A program made the translations under genes and the position numbers. The notes under the pieces were generated by a model. The model saw only the letters and a program-made list of their open reading frames with translations. It searched no databases and was not told the DNA's origin. Shown in pieces: positions 1 to 5,993 of a stretch of 6,162 nucleotides of DNA (the first letter of the stretch is position 1; each line of letters opens with the position of its first letter). Source of the DNA: an uncultured Lysobacter sp. (GTDB lineage: Bacteria; Pseudomonadota; Gammaproteobacteria; Xanthomonadales; Xanthomonadaceae). Where the stretch lies: the NCBI GenBank assembly GCA_946479915.1, contig CAMLHR010000085.1, forward strand, positions 1-6,162, written 5' to 3'.

Positions 1-723
1 GAACGCGCTCTCGAAGATCAGCGCGAACATGTCCACCACGTCCTCGGGGTTGAGGAACATGATCACGAACGCGACGACGATGTAGGCGATCGCCATGAAC
101 GGGACGACGAACTGCGCGAACGCCGCGATGCGCTTGACGCCGCCGTAGATGATCAGCGCCAGCAGGATGGCGATCACCGCGGCGATCACCCACGGCGGGA
201 TGGCGAACGCCGTGGTCATGCTCTCGGCCAGCGTGTTGACCTGGACGATCGGCAGCAGGAAGCCGCAGGCGATGATCGTGACGGCGGCGAAGAGCCACGC
301 GTACCACCGCTGGCCCATCGCCTTCTCGATGTAGTACGCCGGGCCGCCGCGGTACTGGCCCGCGTCGTCCTTCTCCTTGTAGATCTGCGCCAGGGTGCAC
401 TCGATGTACGAGGTGGATGCGCCCAGGAAGGCCATCACCCACATCCAGAACACGGCACCCGGGCCACCGAACGCGATGGCGGTGGCGACGCCGGCGATGT
501 TGCCGGTGCCCACCCGGCCGGCCAGCGACATCGCCAGGGCCTGGAACGAGGACACGCCGGCCTGCGACGACTTGTTGTTGAACATCAGCCGGAGCATCTC
601 CGGCACGCCCCACACCTGCATGAAGCGGGTGCGGATCGAGAAATAGAGTCCCAGGCCGAGGCACAGGACGATGAGCGCCTGGCTCCAGATGACGGCGTTG
701 ATTGCGTTGACGACTGCTTCCAC
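1..723 (-). CDS. Sodium:alanine/glycine symporter (AGCS family), N-terminal part, cut by the left window edge
   Basis: The minus-strand frame is open from a GTG start at 723 to the window edge and gives 241 residues, about half of a normal AGCS protein. This family carries alanine or glycine into the cell together with Na+ across the inner membrane. The N-terminus has a hydrophobic helix (about 10-30) followed by the family-typical YFSIRTRFMQV. The strongest family signature is at about 66-94: SLAGRVGTGNIAGVATAI followed by the FGGPGAVFWMW stretch. YRGGPAYYIEKAMG follows at about 124-137. Further membrane segments lie near 88-103, 141-160, 178-195 and 202-224. GTG was chosen because GGGGAGG sits just upstream and the protein begins where relatives begin. 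The gene lies 57 bases downstream of the RND stop on the same strand, so read-through is possible, but no functional link to efflux is evident. The family is sure; the exact substrate is not. Confidence 0.93.
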   Translation of the reverse strand, partial: MEAVVNAINAVIWSQALIVLCLGLGLYFSIRTRFMQVWGVPEMLRLMFNNKSSQAGVSSFQALAMSLAGRVGTGNIAGVATAIAFGGPGAVFWMWVMAFLGASTSYIECTLAQIYKEKDDAGQYRGGPAYYIEKAMGQRWYAWLFAAVTIIACGFLLPIVQVNTLAESMTTAFAIPPWVIAAVIAILLALIIYGGVKRIAAFAQFVVPFMAIAYIVVAFVIMFLNPEDVVDMFALIFESAF

Positions 724-727
724 GTGG

Positions 728-734
728 CCTCCCC
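728..734 (-). promoter_or_regulatory. Ribosome binding site of the AGCS symporter
   Basis: Read on the minus strand, GGGGAGG lies four bases before the GTG at 723. It is a strong purine-rich Shine-Dalgarno match and decides the non-ATG start. The start codon lies in a CACGTG palindrome (721-726). Confidence 0.7.
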
Positions 735-742
735 GTTGCACG

Positions 743-764
743 GCCGGCGCGCCCCCGCGCCGGC
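743..764 (-). other. Perfect 9-bp GC hairpin between the RND pump gene and the symporter gene
   Basis: GCCGGCGCG (743-751) and CGCGCCGGC (756-764) are exact inverted repeats separated by four bases, so the minus-strand transcript forms a nine-pair all-GC stem with a GGGG loop. It starts 16 bases after the RND stop codon and ends eight bases before the symporter Shine-Dalgarno site. There is no U-tract after the stem, so it is not a textbook intrinsic terminator. It could weaken read-through, stabilise the 3' end of the efflux mRNA, or form structure in the symporter leader. The rest of the 57-base gap holds no recognisable promoter. Confidence 0.6.
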
Positions 765-780
765 GACGGGCCACCTTAAC

Positions 781-3700
781 CTAGCCGGCCGCCGGGGTCT
801 GCGCCTCCAGGCGGTCGAGTTCGTGCCCGACGGCCTCCGGCGAACGGGTGAACGGAGCGAGCAGCACGTAGAACGCCGGCACCACCAGCAGCGACAGCAG
901 GGTGGAGAACGCCACCCCGAAGATCACGACCGTCCCGATGGCCGCGCGGCTCGCCGATCCCGGGCCGCCGGCCAGCACCAGGGGTACGGCGCCCATGATC
1001 GTCGCCACGGAGGTCATCAGGATCGGGCGCAGGCGCACGCCGGCCGATTCCACGATGGCGGCGTGGACGCTGCGGCCCGCGTCCCGGAGCTGGTTGGCGA
1101 ACTCGACGATCAGGATGCCGTTCTTCGCCGCCAGGCCGACCAGCATCACGATGCCGATCTGGCTGAACAGGTTGAGCGTGCCGCCGGTGACCACCAGCCC
1201 GATCAACGCGCCGAGCACGCCGAGCGGCACGGTGAGCATGATGGTGAACGGGTGCACGAAGCTCTCGAACTGGGCGGCGAGCACCAGGTACACCACGAGC
1301 AACGCCAGGGCGAAGGTCAGCAGCACCGCGCCCCCCGCCTTCTGGTACTCGCGCGACTCGCCCTTCCAGTCCACCTGGGCGTACTCGGGCAACTCGGCCT
1401 CGACCACGCCGTTGAGCCATTCGATCGCCTCGCCCAGCTCGTAGCCCGGCGAGAGCCCGGCGCTGATCGTGATCGCGCGCAGGCGGTTGAAGCGGTTGAG
1501 GCTGCCGGCCTCGGCCAGCTCGTCCAGCGTGACCAGGTTCGACAGCGGGATGAGCGCGCCGTCGCGGCCGGGCACCTGCAGCGCGGCGAGGTCCGCAGGC
1601 TCCGCGCGGCCGTCGCGGCCGGCCTGGACGATGACGTCGTACTCCTCGCCGTCCTGCACGAACGTGGTGACACGCCGGCCGCCCATCATCGTCTCGAGCG
1701 CATGGCCGATGTCGGTGACGCTCACGCCGAGGTCCGCGGCGCGCTGGCGGTCGATCTGCACGCGCATCTGCGGTCGCGTCTCCTGGTAGTCGGACTCGAC
1801 CGAGAACAGACCCGGGTTCCCTTCCATGCGCGCCATCAGGGTGTCGCGCCACGCGGCGATCTCCGCGTATTCGGGTCCGCCGAGCACGACCTGCAGCGGC
1901 TGGCCGCGGCTGCCCACCAGGCCGGAGCTCACGCGCGGGTTGGCGCGCACGCCGGTGAGCTGGTCGAGCTCGCCGCGCAGGTCCGCCACGATCTCGTTGG
2001 TGCTGCGCTCGCGCTCGTCCCAGTCCTGCAGGAAGACGATCACGTTGCCGGTGTGCATCTCTTCGCTGGCGCCCCAGCCGCCCGGCACGCGCGTGTTGTA
2101 GCGCTCGATCGGGGAATTCCCGCCATCCGCGCCCGGGAGCGCGGCGAAGATCGCCTCGACCTGCTTCATTTGCTCGACCGTGTAGTCGAAGCCCGCGCCT
2201 TCCGGCCCGGTGATGCCCACGAAGAAGGCGCCTCGATCCTCCGCGGGCGCGAGCTCGGAGGGCACCAGCCGGAACAGCACGACGCTCACCGCCACCGCGC
2301 CGAGCATCAGCGCGACCCACAGCCAGTGGCGCTCGACGTTGCGCTCGAGGAACGCCCGGTACCGCCGGCTCGTCGCGTCCAGGCGTTCGAGCACCCATTG
2401 GTTGAGGCGCGTCGCCTTGTCCTCGCTGTGCGGCCGCACCAGCTTCGACGCCATCATCGGCGTCAGCGTGAGCGCCACGAACGCGGAGATCGCCACCGCG
2501 CCGGCGAGCGCGACCGACAGCTCGCGGAACAGGCGCCCGGCGCTGCCCTCCATGAAGCCGACCGGCAGGAACACCGCGATCAGCACCGTGGTGGTGGCGA
2601 TCACCGCGAACGCCACCTGGCGCGTGCCGCGACGCGCCGCGACCAGGCGCGGCTCGCCCAGGTCCGCGCGGCGCTGGATGTTCTCGAGCACGACGATCGC
2701 GTCGTCCACCACCAGGCCGATGGCCAGCACCAGCGCCAGCAGCGTCAACAGGTTGATCGAGTAGCCGAACAGGTACAGCGGGACGAACGCGGCGACCAGG
2801 CACACCGGCACCGTCATCGCCGGGATCATGGCCGCGCGGAAGCTGCCCAGGAACAGCCAGATCACCAGCACCACGAGCGCGACGGCCTCGGCGAGCGTCC
2901 AGTAAACGCGCTTGATGGATTCCTCGATGAACACCGTGTCGTCGTACGCCGCGAAGATCGCCATGCCCTCGGGCAGCGTCTGCTGGATCCGGTCGGCCTC
3001 GGCGCGGGCGGCGCGCGCGACGTCCAGGGCGTTCGCGGTCGAGGTCTTGACGATGCCCAGGCCGATGTTCGGCTGGCCGTTGCTGCGGTAGTAGGCGCGG
3101 CGCTCCGCGGAGGCGAGCTCGACCTGGGCGACGTCGCCCAGGCGCACGGCGTAGCCGTCGGCACCCTCGGTCAGGGGGATGTCGGCGAAGTCGTCCGGTT
3201 CCAGGTACTCGCGCGCGACGCGCAGCGTGAAGTCGCGGTCGCGCGATTCCAGCCGGCCGGCGGGGAGCTCGACGTTCTGCTCGCGCAGGGCGTCTTCGAC
3301 GTCGGTGACGTCCAGCCCGCGCGCCGCCAGCGCCTGCGGGTCGAGCCAGACGCGCATCGCGTAGCGCTGCTGGCCGCCGATGCGCACCTGCGCCACGCCG
3401 TCCAGGCTGGACAGGCGGTCGACGATGTAGCGCTCGGCGTAGTCCGTGAGCTGCAGCGTGTCCAGCGTGTCGCTGCGCATGTTGAGCCAGATGACTGTCT
3501 CCGAGTCGCTGTTGGCCTTCTCGACCTCCGGCGGATCGGCCTCGTCGGGCATCCGGTCGGCGACGTCGCTGATCGCGTCGCGCACGTCGTTGGCCGCGGC
3601 CTCGATGTCGCGTTCCAGGGTGAACTCGATGTTGACCGACGCGCGGCCGTTGACGCTGCGCGACTGGATCGTCTCGATGCCCTCGATGCCGGACAGGGCG

Positions 3701-3906
3701 TCCTCCAGCACCTGGGTCACGCGCGTCTCGACCACCGCCGCCGACGCGCCCGGGTAGCTCACGTCCACCGAGACGATGGGCGGGTCGATCGCCGGCAGCT
3801 CGCGCAGTGTCAGCCGGCTGAACGCCATGATCCCGAGCACGATCAGCAGCAGGCTGAGCACCGTGGCGAACACGGGCCGGCGGATCGAGACGTCGGAGAG
3901 CTTCAT
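781..3906 (-). CDS. RND (HAE1-type) multidrug efflux permease, inner-membrane drug/proton antiporter
   Basis: This complete 1041-residue protein matches the family's usual length of about 1020-1050. Such trimers take substrates from the periplasm or inner membrane and pass them to a TolC-type channel using the proton gradient. The start MKLSDVSIRRPVFA is typical of RND permeases. TM1 is at about 11-29, then a large periplasmic domain to about 336, TM2-TM6 (about 337-484), TM7 near 529-547, a second periplasmic domain to about 857, and TM8-TM12 (about 858-1017). The proton-relay residues are present: the Asp401-Asp402 pair in GLVVDDAIVVLEN (TM4), Lys928 in GLAAKNGILIVEF (TM10), and Arg958 with Thr965 in VRLRPILMTS (TM11). 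The start overlaps the adaptor stop by ATGA, implying coupled translation. The open frame continues upstream to 4884, but that part is an out-of-frame reading of the adaptor. The paralogue name (MexB-, MdtC- or MexI-like) and the substrates cannot be decided here. No outer-membrane channel gene follows. Confidence 0.96.
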   Translation of the reverse strand: MKLSDVSIRRPVFATVLSLLLIVLGIMAFSRLTLRELPAIDPPIVSVDVSYPGASAAVVETRVTQVLEDALSGIEGIETIQSRSVNGRASVNIEFTLERDIEAAANDVRDAISDVADRMPDEADPPEVEKANSDSETVIWLNMRSDTLDTLQLTDYAERYIVDRLSSLDGVAQVRIGGQQRYAMRVWLDPQALAARGLDVTDVEDALREQNVELPAGRLESRDRDFTLRVAREYLEPDDFADIPLTEGADGYAVRLGDVAQVELASAERRAYYRSNGQPNIGLGIVKTSTANALDVARAARAEADRIQQTLPEGMAIFAAYDDTVFIEESIKRVYWTLAEAVALVVLVIWLFLGSFRAAMIPAMTVPVCLVAAFVPLYLFGYSINLLTLLALVLAIGLVVDDAIVVLENIQRRADLGEPRLVAARRGTRQVAFAVIATTTVLIAVFLPVGFMEGSAGRLFRELSVALAGAVAISAFVALTLTPMMASKLVRPHSEDKATRLNQWVLERLDATSRRYRAFLERNVERHWLWVALMLGAVAVSVVLFRLVPSELAPAEDRGAFFVGITGPEGAGFDYTVEQMKQVEAIFAALPGADGGNSPIERYNTRVPGGWGASEEMHTGNVIVFLQDWDERERSTNEIVADLRGELDQLTGVRANPRVSSGLVGSRGQPLQVVLGGPEYAEIAAWRDTLMARMEGNPGLFSVESDYQETRPQMRVQIDRQRAADLGVSVTDIGHALETMMGGRRVTTFVQDGEEYDVIVQAGRDGRAEPADLAALQVPGRDGALIPLSNLVTLDELAEAGSLNRFNRLRAITISAGLSPGYELGEAIEWLNGVVEAELPEYAQVDWKGESREYQKAGGAVLLTFALALLVVYLVLAAQFESFVHPFTIMLTVPLGVLGALIGLVVTGGTLNLFSQIGIVMLVGLAAKNGILIVEFANQLRDAGRSVHAAIVESAGVRLRPILMTSVATIMGAVPLVLAGGPGSASRAAIGTVVIFGVAFSTLLSLLVVPAFYVLLAPFTRSPEAVGHELDRLEAQTPAAG
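3903..3906 (-). other. ATGA overlap of adaptor stop and RND permease start
   Basis: On the minus strand the permease ATG (3906-3904) and the adaptor TGA (3905-3903) share bases as ATGA. No convincing Shine-Dalgarno sequence precedes this ATG, only a GGCGG directly abutting it. Termination-reinitiation coupling is therefore the likely way the permease is translated. Confidence 0.85.
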
Positions 3907-4955
3907 CCGCCGGCGTCCACCACCACGCTGCCGTCGCGCAGCTTGCCGGTGCCGTCCACGACGATGCGGTCGCCCGCCTCGAGGCCGGAGAGGATCTCGG
4001 CGCGGCCCGCCTGGCGGCTGCCGACACGCACCGGTGCGCGCGCAACGGTGCCGTCCGCGCCGACGCGCCAGGTGAAGCTGTCGGTGCCGACCTGCACGAT
4101 CGCGATCTCGGGCACGACCAGCACCTCGCGCTCGGGCTGGTGCAGGCGGACCTCGACCAGCATGCCCGGGCGCAGGCGGTGGTCGGGGTTCGGGAAGTCC
4201 GCGCGCACGGTGACCGTCCGGGTGGACGGGTCGATGCGCGAGCCGACGGTGGCGACCGTGCCGGAGAAGTCGATCCCGGGGTACGCGGCCGCACGACCCT
4301 CGACCCGCTGGCCTTGCGCCAGCGTGGCCAGCGCGCGCTCCGGGACGGGGAAGTCGACGAAGACGCGGTCGATGGCGTCCAGCGTGGCGATCACGGTGCC
4401 CGGCGTGACCAATGCGCCGGGGCTGACCTGGCGGATGCCGAGCACGCCGGCGAACGGCGCGCGGATGGTCCGGTCGCCGAGCTGCGCCTGCACCTGGGCC
4501 ACCCGGGCGCGCGCGGCGTCGCGGGTGGCGCGCTGCGTGTCCAGTTGCGACCTGGCGATGAGCTGCTGGTCGGCCAGCTCCCGCTGCCGGCGATAGAGGC
4601 GCTCGGCCTCGCTGGCGGCGGCCTGCGCCTCGGCGAGCGCCGCCCGCTGCTGGCGCCCGGACAGGGTGACCAGCGGCTCGCCGGCGGTGACGGCGTCCCC
4701 GCTGTCGAAATGGACGCGTTCGACGGTCTCGCTGACCTTCGCGGTGATCGCGACGGATTCGCGTGCCTGCACGGTGCCGACGGCGCGCAGCAGGTCGGTC
4801 CATGGCTGGACGGCGACGACGGTCGTGGTGACGGGGATGGCCTGCGTGGTGCCATCCGCGGCACGGGCCTCGTCCCGGGCGCAACCGGCCAGGACGGTGG
4901 ACAGCGCGGCCAGGGCGAGCGCGGCCAGGCGGCGTGGGGAGGGCGTCTGGGGCAT
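3903..4955 (-). CDS. RND efflux periplasmic adaptor (membrane fusion protein), lipoprotein
   Basis: The 350-residue AcrA/MexA/HlyD-type adaptor links the RND permease to an outer-membrane channel in the periplasm. The N-terminus has basic residues (Arg8-Arg9), an Ala/Leu-rich core and a lipobox, LAGC, with Cys25 as the predicted lipidated residue. The first lipoyl half is at about 60-100 (VGTVQARESVAITAKVSE), followed by an alpha-hairpin at about 102-160 rich in Ala, Glu, Gln and Arg. The second lipoyl half is at about 161-195 (DRTIRAPFAGVLGI), then beta-barrel and membrane-proximal domains, including SRIDPSTRTVTVRADFPN (about 239-256) and LRPGMLVEV (261-269). The frame stays open upstream to 5702, but ATG 4955 is chosen because it alone gives the signal peptide directly. 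There is no good Shine-Dalgarno site; a -10-like TACAAT lies six bases before the ATG. It is the first gene of the efflux operon and overlaps the permease start by four bases. Confidence 0.94.
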   Translation of the reverse strand: MPQTPSPRRLAALALAALSTVLAGCARDEARAADGTTQAIPVTTTVVAVQPWTDLLRAVGTVQARESVAITAKVSETVERVHFDSGDAVTAGEPLVTLSGRQQRAALAEAQAAASEAERLYRRQRELADQQLIARSQLDTQRATRDAARARVAQVQAQLGDRTIRAPFAGVLGIRQVSPGALVTPGTVIATLDAIDRVFVDFPVPERALATLAQGQRVEGRAAAYPGIDFSGTVATVGSRIDPSTRTVTVRADFPNPDHRLRPGMLVEVRLHQPEREVLVVPEIAIVQVGTDSFTWRVGADGTVARAPVRVGSRQAGRAEILSGLEAGDRIVVDGTGKLRDGSVVVDAGG

Positions 4956-4961
4956 CCGCCG

Positions 4962-4967
4962 ATTGTA
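4962..4967 (-). promoter_or_regulatory. Candidate -10 box for the efflux operon, near-leaderless
   Basis: Minus-strand TACAAT matches the sigma-70 -10 consensus at five of six bases and ends six bases before the adaptor ATG. Transcription from it would start at or within a few bases of the start codon. No good -35 is seen at 16-18 bases (the region is GC-only, GGGCCC). A TTGTCA (4992-4997) fits -35 but lies 24 bases away, too far. Treat this as a candidate only; an extended or activator-dependent promoter is possible. Confidence 0.4.
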
Positions 4968-4990
4968 CGTTCGCGACGCCCGCCGGGCCC

Positions 4991-5019
4991 GTGACAACGG
5001 TTGGGGTTCAGCGTAGAAC
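4991..5019 (+). promoter_or_regulatory. Candidate sigma-70 promoter for cysK
   Basis: On the plus strand GTGACA (4991-4996, five of six to TTGACA) is followed after 17 bases by TAGAAC (5014-5019, four of six to TATAAT). The predicted start of transcription near 5025-5028 would give a leader of about 25 bases before the cysK ATG. A small inverted repeat, GTTC-N6-GAAC (5006-5019), overlaps the -10; whether it is an operator is unknown. No clear CysB-type site was recognised. Confidence 0.4.
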
Positions 5020-5041
5020 TCCGCGTTCCGGACCCGGACCC

Positions 5042-5045
5042 AGGA
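5042..5045 (+). promoter_or_regulatory. Ribosome binding site of cysK
   Basis: AGGA lies six bases before ATG 5052 and supports that start over an in-frame TTG at 5001. It follows two tandem CCGGAC units (5028-5039), so the leader holds three GGAC-containing steps in a row. Confidence 0.6.
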
Positions 5046-5051
5046 CACCCC

Positions 5052-5993
5052 ATGGCGGTCTTCGACGACATCACCGGCACCATCGGCGACACCCCGGTCG
5101 TGCGCCTCAACCGGCTCGCGCCGCGCGGCACCACGCTCTACGCCAAGGTCGAATCGTTCAACCCCGGCGGCTCGGTCAAGGACCGCCTCGCGCTGGCCAT
5201 CATCCTCGACGCCGAACAGCGCGGGGCGCTGAAGCCCGGCGACACCGTCGTCGAGGCGACGTCCGGCAACACCGGCGTCGCGCTCGCGATGGTGTGCGCC
5301 TCGCGTGGCTACCAATTCGTCGCGGTGATGAGCGACTCGTTCTCGATGGAGCGCCGCAAGTTGATGCGCGCCTACGGGGCGAAGGTCGTGCTGACGCCGG
5401 CGGCCGAACGCGGCAGCGGGATGGTGCGCAAGGCCGAGGCGCTGGCGAAGGAGCGCGGCTGGTTCCTCGCGCGCCAGTTCGAGAACCCCGCCAATCCCGC
5501 GTACCACCGCAACACGACCGCCGCGGAGATCCTGCGCGACTTCGCGGGCCGCCGGCTCGACCACTTCGTCACCGGCTGGGGCACCGGCGGCACGCTGACG
5601 GGCGTGGCGCAGGTGCTGAAGGTCGCGCGACCCGAGGTGCGGGTGACCGCCTGCGAACCGGTCGGCGCGGCCCTCCTGTCCGGCTGCGACTGGCAGCCGC
5701 ACAAGATCCAGGGCTGGACGCCGGACTTCGTGCCGGAGGTACTCGACCGCGACGCGGCCGATGCCATCGTCAAGGTGGACGACGTGCTGGCGCGCGACAC
5801 GGCGCGGCGCCTCGCGGCCGAGGAAGGCCTGTTCGTCGGGATCTCAGCGGGCGCGACCGTCGCGGCTGCGATCCAGGTCGCCGACGGCGCCGGCGAGGGC
5901 GCCGTCGTGCTGGCGATGCTGCCGGATACCGGCGAGCGTTACCTGTCGACGTTCCTGTTCGAGGGCGTCAACGAAGGGTCGGACGAGGTCTAG
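5052..5993 (+). CDS. cysK: Cysteine synthase (O-acetylserine sulfhydrylase), CysK type
   Basis: This complete 313-residue cytoplasmic PLP enzyme of fold type II makes L-cysteine from O-acetylserine and sulfide, the last step of sulfate assimilation. Visible motifs are: the PLP-binding Lys43 in FNPGGSVKDR; the substrate loop TSGNTG (70-75); the PLP-phosphate loop GTGGT (177-181); HKIQG (217-221), a CysK rather than CysM feature; Ser265 in GISAGAT, expected to contact the pyridine nitrogen; and PDTGERY near the C-terminus (291-297). FENPANPAYHRNTTAAEIL also fits CysK. The length matches CysK (about 310-325), and no fused CBS domains are present, which argues against cystathionine beta-synthase. 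ATG 5052 is preferred because AGGA is well spaced and the protein starts as relatives do (MAVFDDITGTIGDTP). The region after the Asn/Thr loop reads MSDSFSMERRK, where E. coli CysK has a Pro-Glu-Thr-Met-Ser stretch. It is divergent from the efflux operon; its stop overlaps the convergent aldolase stop. Confidence 0.93.
   Translation: MAVFDDITGTIGDTPVVRLNRLAPRGTTLYAKVESFNPGGSVKDRLALAIILDAEQRGALKPGDTVVEATSGNTGVALAMVCASRGYQFVAVMSDSFSMERRKLMRAYGAKVVLTPAAERGSGMVRKAEALAKERGWFLARQFENPANPAYHRNTTAAEILRDFAGRRLDHFVTGWGTGGTLTGVAQVLKVARPEVRVTACEPVGAALLSGCDWQPHKIQGWTPDFVPEVLDRDAADAIVKVDDVLARDTARRLAAEEGLFVGISAGATVAAAIQVADGAGEGAVVLAMLPDTGERYLSTFLFEGVNEGSDEV
5990..5993. other. CTAG: shared, overlapping stop codons of convergent cysK and aldolase genes
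   Basis: The palindrome CTAG supplies TAG to cysK on the plus strand (5991-5993) and TAG to the aldolase on the minus strand (5992-5990). Any terminator of either gene must lie inside the other's coding sequence. No hairpin with a T-tract was seen nearby. Confidence 0.9.

Noticed and set aside
149..646. Two short plus-strand open frames opposite the symporter
   Set aside because: Both lie antisense to a frame with strong AGCS family motifs and show no domain or ribosome site.
743..764. Calling the intergenic hairpin a rho-independent terminator
   Set aside because: No U-tract follows the stem on the transcribed strand, so it is listed only as a hairpin of unknown role.
776..4294. Second minus-strand open frame of 1172 codons overlapping the RND gene
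   Set aside because: It is a frame-shifted reading of the RND permease and the adaptor end, rich in Arg, Ala, Gly and Pro, without membrane segments. The RND frame carries all family motifs.
724..4596. Very long plus-strand open frame (1290 codons) antisense to the whole efflux operon
   Set aside because: It lies opposite two well-supported genes, has no ATG at its 5' end and no ribosome site. It reads as a low-complexity run of Arg, His, Asp, Gln and Ala with no domain. This is the usual antisense shadow of high-GC genes.
3907..4884. N-terminal extension of the RND permease frame up to 4884
   Set aside because: The extra residues are an out-of-frame reading of the adaptor gene. The canonical RND N-terminus begins exactly at 3906, at the ATGA overlap.
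4140..4994. Plus-strand open frame of 284 codons opposite the adaptor
   Set aside because: It is low-complexity Gly/Ala/Arg/Asp-rich, without a start signal or recognisable domain, and lies fully antisense to a clear gene.
4956..5702. N-terminal extension of the adaptor frame into cysK up to 5702
   Set aside because: It would run antisense through cysK and the divergent promoter region. The lipoprotein signal peptide begins at 4955, so the upstream open frame is a GC effect.
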